From the NCBI RefSeq assembly GCF_014641945.1, contig NZ_BMIJ01000004.1, forward strand, positions 1-64,000: a stretch of DNA of 64,000 nucleotides. Direction: 5' to 3'. The notes beneath the pieces were generated by a model. The model searched no databases and was not told the DNA's origin. It saw only the letters and a list, made by a program, of their open reading frames with translations. Every line of letters begins with the position of its first letter. Position 1 is the stretch's first letter. Shown here in pieces: positions 18,501 through 26,272 of the stretch. This DNA is from Marinobacterium zhoushanense (lineage in GTDB: Bacteria; Pseudomonadota; Gammaproteobacteria; Pseudomonadales; Balneatricaceae). Both the position numbers and the translations under genes were made by a program.

Positions 18501-20601
18501 CCTGCTGTACGCGGTCATGCTGGAAACGATAGGTTGGATTCAGCGCCAGTGCTGCTCCGTCCGCTCCCTCCAGTTGCGTACCGACCAACCGATAGTCACT
18601 GTGCAGCGGTAAAACCGCGTGCTGTTTGAGGGCCGGCAGCAGCGCTGCAGCGGTTTCATCGACGGAGTGTTCATAAGTCACCGACAGTGTGTGCAGATCG
18701 AAGGTACTGCCGATGCAGGCCGCCAACTGCAGCACTCGCTGGGTGTCGAGGTTTAACCTGCGCAGGTTGGCCACCATGAACTCGACCACATCACTGCTGA
18801 CGCTGGACCAACGCACCGCATCCAGATCCCAGTCCCATCGCCCGGTGAGCGAATTGGGAATCAGCGAACCCTCCTTGTACAACTGCCGCAGCAACTCGTT
18901 GGTAAAGAAGGGATTACCCTGGGCCTTGTCGTAGATCAAGTCGCTGAGCGGCCGCGCCTCGTCCACATCCCGGTAAAGAGCATCGGCCACCAGGTGCGCC
19001 ACCGATTCCCGGTTCAACGGGCCAAGGGGAAGCTGGCGGATCTCTTTTTGTTCCTGCAGTTCGTCGAGCAGTAGCCGCAGTGGATGCCCCACACCCACCT
19101 CGTTACTGCGAAAGGCGCCGATCAGCAGCAGATGGCTCAGTTCATGGGAGGTCACCAGACGACGCAACAGCTCCAGCGTTGGCACATCGCTCCACTGCAG
19201 GTCATCAAGGAACAGCACCACCGGGTGCCCCTCTCCGGCAAACACGCGCAGAAAGCTGGTTAAAACAATCTGCAAACGGTTGCGCGCCTCGGCGGGCGGC
19301 AGATCAGCCACCGCGGGCTGAGGGCCGATGACAAGCTCCAGCTCTGGCACCAGATCCAGCACCAACCGGGCATTCGGTGCCAGCGCATCGAGCAATTGTA
19401 GTCGCCACTGCGCCAGCGCCTCCTCCGGCTCTGCCAGCACCTGCTGGACCAGCCCGCGGAAGGTGGCAGCAATCGCCCTATAGGCCTCGCCACGCTGAAA
19501 CTGGTCGAACTTGCCCTGCACCAGGAAGCCCCGTTCGCGCACCAGGGGACGGTCTATTTCGTTGACCAGGGCCGATTTACCGACACCGGAGTAACCGTGA
19601 ACCAGGCAGACTTCGGTGTTCCCTGCTACCGCCGCCTCAAACAGCCCGAGCAGCTCTTGCAGTTCACGCTCACGACCGTACAGCGCCTGGGGTACCAGGA
19701 ACTTCTGCACCACATCCTGCTCACCCAGCTCAAACGGCTCGATCTCGTGGCCCGCGGCGAGCAGGTCGGCACAGCGTGCCAGGTCGTGCATCAGTCCGTC
19801 AGCGCTGTGATAGCGTGCATCGGGACTCTTCGCCAGCAACTTCAGCACGATAGCCGATACCGCCTTCGGCACCCTGGGTGCGATCTCGTGCGGTGCAGGT
19901 GGCATACGGCTGATATGGCTGTGCACCCACTCGAGCAGGGTGTCGGCCTGGAATGGCAACGTTCCGGTCAGCAGTTCGTACAGCAGTACACCGAGAGAGT
20001 AATAGTCCGAGCGATAATCCAGATCCCGGTTCATGCGTCCGGTCTGTTCCGGCGAGATATAGGGAAGCGGACCTTCTAGCCGCCGCGACATCTGTACCGC
20101 CTGGCGCTCCTGATCCAACTCGGAGGCGATTTCGAATCCGGCCAGCGCGATATCGCCACTGGCGGGATCAAACAACACATGCGCGGGCGTCAACGCCTTA
20201 TGCACGATATCCTGGGTATGGATTTCCCCGAGAGTGCGCACCAGCCGGAGCGCTATATCCAGCACTTCATCCAGAGGAAGCCCTTCGCCGCTGCGCTTGC
20301 GCAACTGTGCCTGGAGAGAGCTTTCGAACAGCTCACCGACCAGGGCCAGGTTGCCGCTGCCGTGAGGCAACACGGCATGCACCTTGAGTACACCCTCGAC
20401 CTCCGCCAGGCGCTGAGTAATCAGCCCTTCACGGCGAATCCCGGCTACCTGCTGGCGGTCGGGATATTCGGTATCCAGGGTTTCAATGGCCAGCTTGGCA
20501 CTATCGCTGAGACGCCGTGCACGATACACGACGCGCCCTTCGGCCCGGCGTATAACTGCGCCGATCTCGTAACCGGGTAACTGCAATCCGGTCTCCAGCA
20601 C
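15511..20601 (-). CDS. Pseudokinase-AAA ATPase-GAF-GGDEF signalling protein
   Basis: Giant cytoplasmic sensor, 1696 residues. Order: Ser/Thr kinase-like domain (about 10-270), AAA/STAND-type ATPase (about 305-600; Walker A GYSGVGKS at 336-343, Walker B VVLFLDDLQWSD at about 461), a long helical TPR-like region (about 650-1300), GAF (about 1345-1500), coiled coil, and GGDEF (last 180 residues) with intact GGEEF and an RPAD inhibitory site. The layout matches the HstK-like kinase/ATPase/GAF receptors of cyanobacteria and myxobacteria. The kinase part has lost its catalytic residues: Glu40 where the Lys belongs, HKAL (134-137) for HRDL/HKDI, and GFE (155-157) for DFG. PEQTGRMNR is kept. It should bind a signal and make c-di-GMP, not phosphorylate. 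GTG start with AGGGGG before it. Confidence 0.88.
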   Translation of the reverse strand: MLETGLQLPGYEIGAVIRRAEGRVVYRARRLSDSAKLAIETLDTEYPDRQQVAGIRREGLITQRLAEVEGVLKVHAVLPHGSGNLALVGELFESSLQAQLRKRSGEGLPLDEVLDIALRLVRTLGEIHTQDIVHKALTPAHVLFDPASGDIALAGFEIASELDQERQAVQMSRRLEGPLPYISPEQTGRMNRDLDYRSDYYSLGVLLYELLTGTLPFQADTLLEWVHSHISRMPPAPHEIAPRVPKAVSAIVLKLLAKSPDARYHSADGLMHDLARCADLLAAGHEIEPFELGEQDVVQKFLVPQALYGRERELQELLGLFEAAVAGNTEVCLVHGYSGVGKSALVNEIDRPLVRERGFLVQGKFDQFQRGEAYRAIAATFRGLVQQVLAEPEEALAQWRLQLLDALAPNARLVLDLVPELELVIGPQPAVADLPPAEARNRLQIVLTSFLRVFAGEGHPVVLFLDDLQWSDVPTLELLRRLVTSHELSHLLLIGAFRSNEVGVGHPLRLLLDELQEQKEIRQLPLGPLNRESVAHLVADALYRDVDEARPLSDLIYDKAQGNPFFTNELLRQLYKEGSLIPNSLTGRWDWDLDAVRWSSVSSDVVEFMVANLRRLNLDTQRVLQLAACIGSTFDLHTLSVTYEHSVDETAAALLPALKQHAVLPLHSDYRLVGTQLEGADGAALALNPTYRFQHDRVQQAAYALIDVKQLREVHLSVGRLMLQHVGREVPDERLIEIVGHFNEGRPLIESADERQHLAKLNLRAGVRAKHSSAYEAALNYLRVAAELLPTDPWRETPELMRDLAAETQQCAYLTGRTEEADGWIDVMLEHAGSDLERANILATRTRQYATLGRMEDSILSAIEGLVMLGVQFTDRPTLEDIAAERRWVVEYLGARSIDELVDAAQVEDPATLTAMRLLNEIFAAAFLSASGNLFPYLVLKAVNLSLKHGNCPESAFAYAAYGMLLCGELEEPALGYQYAKVGLAINERLDDLALRARVIYVYAMFVHHWSNHWTSLTPWFRKGIEAGYQSGDLLYLAYSAQDCVIWDPTLDLETAHRQHAENLEIVRECAYQDSLDSGTLFLQLQRNLLGLTHDPFTLSDDSFDEERCLAGMRERRFMTGIANYHIYSAEICLLYGDYERALEHVRAQDKLIKSAMSLPQLTRFRIVAFLTLARQTPQMLPEEQAETRQRLEQDLAQMTGLADNCEANFRHLQYLMEAELKRLDSCKESALERYDAAIDAARESGFLRDEATACECAARYLLGLGRRRSAEGYLRGAFRLYDRWGAHRKVQMLAGEFPVLRELDATAEVAVQRGAVGDLDLASVMKASREISGEIVIDRLLQTSMHILLENAGGQWGCLVVRHDGRLLVEAAKLPEHGVSTEGIPGHSLIADTEGGRVPLPVTLISQVLHNGEAVVLHDAACEGQFTQDPYVVSRRPVSVFCVPIRRERFEGALYMENNLASGVFNKQRVEVIRLLAAQAAVAIENARLYEQVQEYSRTLEEKVAERTARLEQLNEELQGLAERDGLTGVANRRRGDNYLMEVWVRLRREKKPLTVIMLDVDHFKAFNDNYGHQAGDDCLVAVAETLRNQMQRPADLVARYGGEEFIVILPDTGPEGGALVAEKIRSGVEARAISHAHSSASSVVTVSVGVATAVPETKGGAERLLRAADVALYQAKRMGRNQVHSVPDDSAIAK

Positions 20602-20625
20602 GTTCTACCCCCTGGGTCCGGTGTC

Positions 20626-21339
20626 TTAAACGCCGAACATTCGGTTGAACGTGGCGAGGTAATCCTCGTGCGCCGTATCGCGCAGAGGTTCACCATGGCC
20701 GCACAGTGCATGTTTGAACGACAAAGATTTGAGGCGGGTGAAATCGTCGCCCTGGGGGGCGGCAGCCTGGGCCCAAACCGGGCCCAGATTGGCAGGTGTA
20801 AAGAAGCCCATGTTCTGCATCAGCTCTCGTGACGAGTTGGAGAAATACTCATCGGGGCTGAGCCAGTTCTGCAGCGCGTCGCAGGCAATGACGATACCGC
20901 CAGCTCGATCCAGGCGCAGAATCCCTTCCGGCAGTTGGGTGGTCTGGAACTGGAACAGGCTGGCATCCGAGATCGGTAACGGGCCATCCGGGGTCAGCGT
21001 ACGTGCCTCCAGGCCCGCCTCGTGCTCCATACCGGGCATCGCCCAATATTGCGCGCCATAGCGCTGCACATAGAACTCATCATCGCGTCCGTGCAGGCAG
21101 CCGAGGCGAACAACATCGGTGACCCGTCCCAGACGATCCAGCTCCGCCAACCCCTCGTCGTTCAGCCGCACGCTGTTGACGAGAATGAGCCGCTCGCCGT
21201 CGCGCACCACGGTCATGTTGCGGCTAAACTGCCAGTCCATACCCTGCAGCACGGTCTCCATTGCGCCGCTGACGAAAAATACGTCGGGAAAGACCTCTTC
21301 GACACTGCCATGGGATAGAGCCGGTGGAAACTGATCCAT
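20626..21339 (-). CDS. Metallo-beta-lactamase-fold-like protein, metal site degenerate
   Basis: 237 residues, cytoplasmic. The pattern of strands around FFVSGAMETVLQG, NMTVVRDGERLILVNSVRLNDEGLAEL, VVRLGCLHGRDDEFYVQRYGAQYWAMPG and GGIVIACDAL is that of a metallo-beta-lactamase-fold protein (DUF4336-like). The metal motif HxHxDH is replaced by HGRDDE, and the C-terminal HALCGHGEPL keeps a GHG. Family assignment is therefore tentative and activity uncertain. AAGGA precedes the ATG by eight bases. It lies 11 bp after the cyclotransferase-like gene and 24 bp before the pseudokinase gene, as second gene of the operon. Confidence 0.6.
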   Translation of the reverse strand: MDQFPPALSHGSVEEVFPDVFFVSGAMETVLQGMDWQFSRNMTVVRDGERLILVNSVRLNDEGLAELDRLGRVTDVVRLGCLHGRDDEFYVQRYGAQYWAMPGMEHEAGLEARTLTPDGPLPISDASLFQFQTTQLPEGILRLDRAGGIVIACDALQNWLSPDEYFSNSSRELMQNMGFFTPANLGPVWAQAAAPQGDDFTRLKSLSFKHALCGHGEPLRDTAHEDYLATFNRMFGV

Positions 21340-21350
21340 ATTTATGATCC

Positions 21351-22157
21351 TTACGCCTTGCTGTAATCAAAGCGGCCCACATAGCGATACTCTCTGGCAT
21401 ACTCGTTGAGATAGCTGTTGAGGTATTGCAATTGAGCCTCGTTGAGGCGTCCGTGCCGGATATCATCCATAGATTCATTACCGTCGCTACTATCCAACCT
21501 TTTGAGGTGAAACAGCGTCATGTCGCGTCCGCCGAAAAAGCCCTTCAAAAACTCATGCAGCGGGCGCGCCTGCGACATATCGAAAACCGCACCGTAGAGT
21601 GCCGTATATAAGGGGTGCTGCGCCAGCGAGCTATTATCGAAAAGCGGATAGTCTCCGGGGGGCGGCACGAAAGGCGGATAATCGTCTGGGTTGTGGATCG
21701 GGTGTGCCATCAGGTCGCGCACATAACCTGCATCTAAACCAGCTTTGCCTGCACCGTCGACGAGGATATTGAGATAGCGCTGACAAGGCAGGCAGCTGTC
21801 GTCGATGAACTGGGGCATACCGACATAGGTCAACGCGGTCAGTCGTTCGCCTTTGACCGGCTCCTCTACCTCGACCTCAACGCTGATACGATCATAGCCG
21901 TGACCATAGGCTTCGGTGGCATCCAGCGGCGCCAGTGCCTCGTCGGGGCAGTCGTGGAGAATTCCAAGCACCCTGTCATCAGGATCATCCGAGCGCTCTA
22001 TATTGCCGACCCCACCTTCATGACGAAAGAAGTGCTGCACGTTAAAGCGCAGGCGCCACCCATGCAAAACCGCGCGCCGGGACGCCAAAGGCTCCACGCC
22101 CTTAGCCCGTAGCGAAGTGATGCTCATGTTGGAACCGAAGCCAAAATAGCGAAACAT
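21351..22157 (-). CDS. Gamma-glutamylcyclotransferase-like protein
   Basis: 268 residues from ATG 22157; a GTG five codons earlier is possible. The N-terminal YFGFGSNM is the substrate-binding loop of the gamma-glutamylcyclotransferase fold, and the Glu in DATEAYGHGYDRI matches the catalytic acid. The family forms 5-oxoproline from gamma-glutamyl amines or peptides. Residues from about 150 on, with HPIHNPDDYPPFVPPPGDYPLF, go beyond the usual 150-180-residue domain and are of unknown role. First gene of the four-gene operon, divergent from the DNase II gene. Confidence 0.75.
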   Translation of the reverse strand: MFRYFGFGSNMSITSLRAKGVEPLASRRAVLHGWRLRFNVQHFFRHEGGVGNIERSDDPDDRVLGILHDCPDEALAPLDATEAYGHGYDRISVEVEVEEPVKGERLTALTYVGMPQFIDDSCLPCQRYLNILVDGAGKAGLDAGYVRDLMAHPIHNPDDYPPFVPPPGDYPLFDNSSLAQHPLYTALYGAVFDMSQARPLHEFLKGFFGGRDMTLFHLKRLDSSDGNESMDDIRHGRLNEAQLQYLNSYLNEYAREYRYVGRFDYSKA

Positions 22158-22412
22158 TCCGTTATCAATCACCGTCCGATGGAAACCGCGCCGCTTAAAG
22201 CGCTACCGACCAAACCCACAACAATACCCGGATCATACCCGAATTCAACATTTTGGCTTATGCCAGAGATCAAACCGCCTTGGCCCACTCAAACGCGGAA
22301 GCAGCCTATTAGGTTTGTCGGCAGGATCCGCTTTATATTGATACCCATCGCCATAATTACATGATTTGATAGGATTCCTGTTTCAACCAATAGGGATGGA
22401 GATGGATATCTA

Positions 22413-23432
22413 ATGATCACGGCACAAGATCAACAGGGAAAACCGGTCGACTGGTGGTTCATCTATAAAACCCCGGAGCACACAGGCAGAGCGGAGAACC
22501 AGGGCTTCGATTTCCTCTATTTCGACCCGAATGCCGAGACGCTGGCGCTCTCCCCGGAGGGGCTGAACCAGGATAACCAGGCGTTGGGGCACACGCTGTC
22601 CGCCATCTTCAATACGCCGGAGAGCGCAGGCTACATCAGCTACAACGACGAGCATGTCGTCAAGGCGTCGAACAGCTCCGAAAAGGGTCACTGCAAGGGG
22701 ATCCTGGCGTTCGACAAAGCCAGTGACTCAGCCCTCTTCCTGCTGCACTCCACACCACGCTTCCCGGCCAGCAATGAAAGTACGCTTCCGGCAGACGAGG
22801 AGATCTACGGCCAAACCTTTATCTGCATCACCCTGCCCGACTACCAAACCGCCAATGCCATCGCCGAGCAGATGTTGAGCCAGCAAAACCCGCAAATACT
22901 GGCCGAGAGTTCGCGTATTCCCCGCTCCCTGCAGGCGGATGAACCGCTATCGCGCCTGTTCCATGGCAGCGGGGTGGACGAGTCGTCGGAACCCTCGACG
23001 CTGAAATTCAACTCTCGCGGTGGCCAGGCGTTTACCCTGATCGCCAAGAGCCGGCTCTGGGGCAAGGACTTCTGGCTGGATCTGATTTCGCCAGAGTTGA
23101 ACTGCGACCTGATCGTTGAAACCTGGCGACGCGGCGCGGTGACACCGGAGCAGGACGGCCTCTCCAAGGAGTTCGACGAGGACACCCTGAACCTAAACTT
23201 CAAGATCGACCCGTCGCTGAGCTACGAGTGGCACTACACCAAGGATCACGCCAAGTGGGCGGTGGCGCTGAAAAACAGTACCAATGCACTGCCCTGGGTC
23301 TGCGTCGCCGATCTCAACCGCATGGTGTCACAGGAGAAGCGTGGCGGCGCCAGCCTCTGTTTCCAGCAGCCGCGCCTGTGGCAGGCATTGCGGGACGCCG
23401 AAGAGAAACTGCACCAGCTGGCACAACCCTGA
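22413..23432 (+). CDS. DNase II family protein
   Basis: 339 residues resembling animal lysosomal deoxyribonuclease II along its whole length: PVDWWFIYKTP near the start, GHCKGILAFD (His93), IYGQTFICITLP, DHAKWAV (His279), PWVCVADLNRM and QEKRGGASLC. Both HxK catalytic motifs are present, so a phospholipase-D-like, metal-independent nuclease should be active. The animal enzymes are secreted, disulfide-bonded and work at acid pH; this one has no signal peptide. GGAGATGG lies upstream of the ATG. It is convergent with the phospholipase-C-like gene and separated from it by a strong terminator. How it would leave the cell, or be kept harmless inside, is not visible. Confidence 0.85.
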   Translation: MITAQDQQGKPVDWWFIYKTPEHTGRAENQGFDFLYFDPNAETLALSPEGLNQDNQALGHTLSAIFNTPESAGYISYNDEHVVKASNSSEKGHCKGILAFDKASDSALFLLHSTPRFPASNESTLPADEEIYGQTFICITLPDYQTANAIAEQMLSQQNPQILAESSRIPRSLQADEPLSRLFHGSGVDESSEPSTLKFNSRGGQAFTLIAKSRLWGKDFWLDLISPELNCDLIVETWRRGAVTPEQDGLSKEFDEDTLNLNFKIDPSLSYEWHYTKDHAKWAVALKNSTNALPWVCVADLNRMVSQEKRGGASLCFQQPRLWQALRDAEEKLHQLAQP

Positions 23433-23450
23433 GCTGCACTACCGATACAT

Positions 23451-23479
23451 GAGGAGGGCACCTATCCGGTGCCCTCCTC
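23451..23479. terminator. Bidirectional terminator between DNase II and phosphoesterase genes
   Basis: GAGGAGGGCACC and GGTGCCCTCCTC form a perfect 12-bp stem with a TATCC loop between two convergent genes. The plus-strand 3' side is moderately pyrimidine-rich (GCGTCTATTTC). The stem strength and the location support termination from both sides. Confidence 0.8.
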
Positions 23480-23483
23480 GCGT

Positions 23484-25682
23484 CTATTTCCCGGTTGCCT
23501 CGCCCGCCGACGGAAACGACTTGTCATAGGGTGGCGTCAACGTCGGCGCATCGCTCCTCGATTCGGTAGCCTGCAACACCGCCTCGAAGGTAGGCGCCAC
23601 CTCCATACGATCGCCAAGCGCCCACAGAGACTTGGGTACACCGAACCAGTGCAGCAGCGTGGCGGCAAAGGAGGTGGAGTCGAACGGAATCTCGCCCTCG
23701 GCCCTGAACACTGTCTGCTGTTTAATCCAGGGTGAGACCATGATCGTCGGTACCCGCGGCCCCATCAGGTCGTAGGCGAAGCCGTCGTTGATGTCATGGG
23801 GCCAGGGTTTTCTGGCATAGGGCGGTGCCACATGGTCGTATATGCCGTTGTTCTTGTCGAAGGTGATCACCAGCAGGGTTTCATCCCAACCCGGCCCATT
23901 CTTGATCGCTTCATAGATATCGTTCAGCGCCTTCTCAGCCGGCACCAGGTCCGCGCCCGGATGGTATGAGGTGGCGCCGGAAGGCGCGATCCAGACCGGC
24001 TCCAGGAAGCTGAAGGCCGGCAGCGTGCCGGCCGCCGCATCCTGCTTGAACTGCTCGATATCGGCCAGATATTTGTCGGCATTGGCATCCACCGTCGGTA
24101 TCTGCCCCTTCAGATAGAGCTGATAGGTGAACACCTCGTCCAACCACTTAATCGAGTCGTAGATCTTCCAGTCACTGATCCCCTGGCTCCAGAGTACCTT
24201 CCAGATCGACTGGCGGTGTGGCGAATCAGGCCAGTACTTGTAGGCGTTTCCGCCTTCCCAGGTGCCGAGCTTGTCAAAGGCCGAACCGGTGACCGAAAAG
24301 GCCCGGTTAATATCGGTGCCACCGGGCACGGAGCTGAACCAGCGGTCCGATATGGCGAAACTGCGCGCCAACCCGTTCAATACCGGCAATTGCTCCGGGC
24401 TGAAGGTTTCCATCACCTGAGGATTGGCGTTATTGAGGATGAAACCGCCCATATCCGGCTGCAGACGCCCCCAGTAGCCGGGTGACTCGGCAAACATCTG
24501 CTGCAGGCTATCGGTGGTATCGTGGAAGGGGTCCTGGTTCAGCGCAATCAGGTCGTACTGATCGCTGAGCTTGCCGCCCTGGAACTTGCTGACGTGAACC
24601 TTCTTTTCACCATCGAAGTTGAAGTTCTCGGTGCTGGCGCCATCGAACGGCTCGTGCGAGCCGATGTAGTGGCAGCCCTGGTCACCCTTCTCATACAGCC
24701 AACCGCATACGTTATCGAACGAACGGCTCTCCACCATGTAGTAGACCACATGCTTGATCTTCGAGCGCATGAAGTCGATGGTGCCCGGCGTCTGCGCCTT
24801 GTCCGCCTGAACCGGGATACGCGGCTGGTAACCGGTCAGCACCGCATCGGCACCGATATCGGACGGTAACTCGCCCTCCCTCAACGGCCCCACCAGCACA
24901 TCCTTATGTTCTGGATCGAACGCCCAAAGCCTGTACCTGCCCTGTGCCGCATTCCACTCCAGCACTTGAGCGCCGAGAGCGGTCAGCTCACTGCTCTCGT
25001 CGATCTTGTCCCAACACCCCTCCTGCACTGCGGGCAGCGAGAGTGGCGGGTGCTGCTGTGGATCGAAGCTCCACAACCGGAACTGTTTGCGGTCCGGCAG
25101 CCGGTCCAGCACATAGTTGCCAATCGGGATCAGCGTATGCCCCTGCTTGATCAACGGAAATCCGCCCTGGCCGGTATAGGGGTAAGGTAGCGGATCAGCG
25201 TTGCCGGGCGTCGCCGGCTTGGGATCCCACTGAGGGTCGAAATTCCACAACTCGAAGGTGCCGCGCCCCTTCGCCGGAATCAGGCTCAACACGAAACTGG
25301 CCATCGGAATCAGGTCCAGATGCTGGTCTTCGTCAGGGTTGTCGCTGTAATAGGCGCGATAGCCCCAGAACTTTTTCTTCTCCCAAAAGCCGCTCTGAAC
25401 GACCGGTGCGTTCAGCGGATCCGCCGCCTCCGGGTTGAAATCCAACAGCTTGAAGTTGAATCCGGGCTCGCCCCCCTGCTCGCACAGCGGGCTCCACTGC
25501 AGGAGATACCCCCCTACCTGAGCGATGCGATAGGAGTGGTCGAATGTTGCCGGGGTATCCGGTGACACCGGCGTCAACAGTTGCTCGGCATCAGGATCGA
25601 CCCGATAGAGCCGGTAGACATCTTTGCTTTGGCTACGACAGATCAAAAAAACATAAGGCGATGTACTGGGGTTGTTTGGCAT
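23484..25682 (-). CDS. Phospholipase C/acid phosphatase-family protein with N-terminal repeat domain and altered active site
   Basis: 732 residues. Residues 1-290 hold about five repeats of 50-60 residues ending in motifs like YRLWAFDPEHKDVL and FRLWSFDPQQHPPL, probably a small beta-propeller. From about 300 the phosphoesterase fold of bacterial phospholipase C and AcpA begins. Its usual MMENRSFDH is MVESRSFDN (Glu318-Ser319) and the usual DEHGG-YDHV is DKNNGIYDHV (609-618). The Asn and second acidic metal ligands are thus replaced by Ser319 and Lys610. PGGTDINRAF keeps the Thr nucleophile position. No signal peptide or Tat motif is seen. AAGGGA lies six bases before the ATG. Function may be changed or lost. 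Confidence 0.8.
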   Translation of the reverse strand: MPNNPSTSPYVFLICRSQSKDVYRLYRVDPDAEQLLTPVSPDTPATFDHSYRIAQVGGYLLQWSPLCEQGGEPGFNFKLLDFNPEAADPLNAPVVQSGFWEKKKFWGYRAYYSDNPDEDQHLDLIPMASFVLSLIPAKGRGTFELWNFDPQWDPKPATPGNADPLPYPYTGQGGFPLIKQGHTLIPIGNYVLDRLPDRKQFRLWSFDPQQHPPLSLPAVQEGCWDKIDESSELTALGAQVLEWNAAQGRYRLWAFDPEHKDVLVGPLREGELPSDIGADAVLTGYQPRIPVQADKAQTPGTIDFMRSKIKHVVYYMVESRSFDNVCGWLYEKGDQGCHYIGSHEPFDGASTENFNFDGEKKVHVSKFQGGKLSDQYDLIALNQDPFHDTTDSLQQMFAESPGYWGRLQPDMGGFILNNANPQVMETFSPEQLPVLNGLARSFAISDRWFSSVPGGTDINRAFSVTGSAFDKLGTWEGGNAYKYWPDSPHRQSIWKVLWSQGISDWKIYDSIKWLDEVFTYQLYLKGQIPTVDANADKYLADIEQFKQDAAAGTLPAFSFLEPVWIAPSGATSYHPGADLVPAEKALNDIYEAIKNGPGWDETLLVITFDKNNGIYDHVAPPYARKPWPHDINDGFAYDLMGPRVPTIMVSPWIKQQTVFRAEGEIPFDSTSFAATLLHWFGVPKSLWALGDRMEVAPTFEAVLQATESRSDAPTLTPPYDKSFPSAGEATGK

Positions 25683-25769
25683 CGAAAGTCCCTTGTTTTT
25701 ATCGGTTTTTGGGCCAGTATAGGCCGGGGTTCACTCTATTCCATGTAAAACAGATACTTCGGGCAACCG

Positions 25770-26252
25770 CTACACCTTCTTGCCGGCAACCGGCGTCTCG
25801 ATGTCAGCCATATCGACCAGATTCCAGGGCAGCCCCTTTTGCCGATAGATGCGTTTGTTCAGGTTTGGATAGTCGCCCACGTCCTGGTCCAGACGCTGGC
25901 CGACCACGATGCAGCGCAGAACATCTGTGCCGTTGTTGAACAAGGTATGGGCCTCACCTCCGGCGCGATAGCCGATAAAGTCACCGGCACCGACCTGGTG
26001 CTCCTCACTGCCGATCCGGGCCAGCGCCTGCCCCTCCAGGATGTAGACGCACTCATCCTCGTGGTAGTGCTTATGAAACTCTGTAGTCTCGAAACCGGGC
26101 TGTACCTCAATTATATGGAAGCCAAATCCGGTCAGGCCTGTCAGATCGCCCAGCGACTTATTGTTCCTTTGTGCGTTCGAGTTGAGGAAGTGGGTCTTCT
26201 CAAGCCCTTCGTACTCCTCGATCTCCTGTCTGGTGACAATATACTTATCCAT
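25770..26252 (-). CDS. Cupin-domain protein
   Basis: 160 residues with a single cupin barrel. The metal-binding motif 1 is FHKHYHEDECVYILEG, and motif 2 is GDFIGYRAGGEAHTLFNNG, so a metal-dependent small-molecule enzyme or binding protein is likely. An upstream open extension to 26330 overlaps the next gene; ATG 26252 has AGGGGA five bases before it. It is third in a row after the VOC and monooxygenase genes in the same direction. The substrate is not evident. Confidence 0.82.
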   Translation of the reverse strand: MDKYIVTRQEIEEYEGLEKTHFLNSNAQRNNKSLGDLTGLTGFGFHIIEVQPGFETTEFHKHYHEDECVYILEGQALARIGSEEHQVGAGDFIGYRAGGEAHTLFNNGTDVLRCIVVGQRLDQDVGDYPNLNKRIYRQKGLPWNLVDMADIETPVAGKKV

Positions 26253-26272
26253 GAAAATCCCCTGTCGATCGG

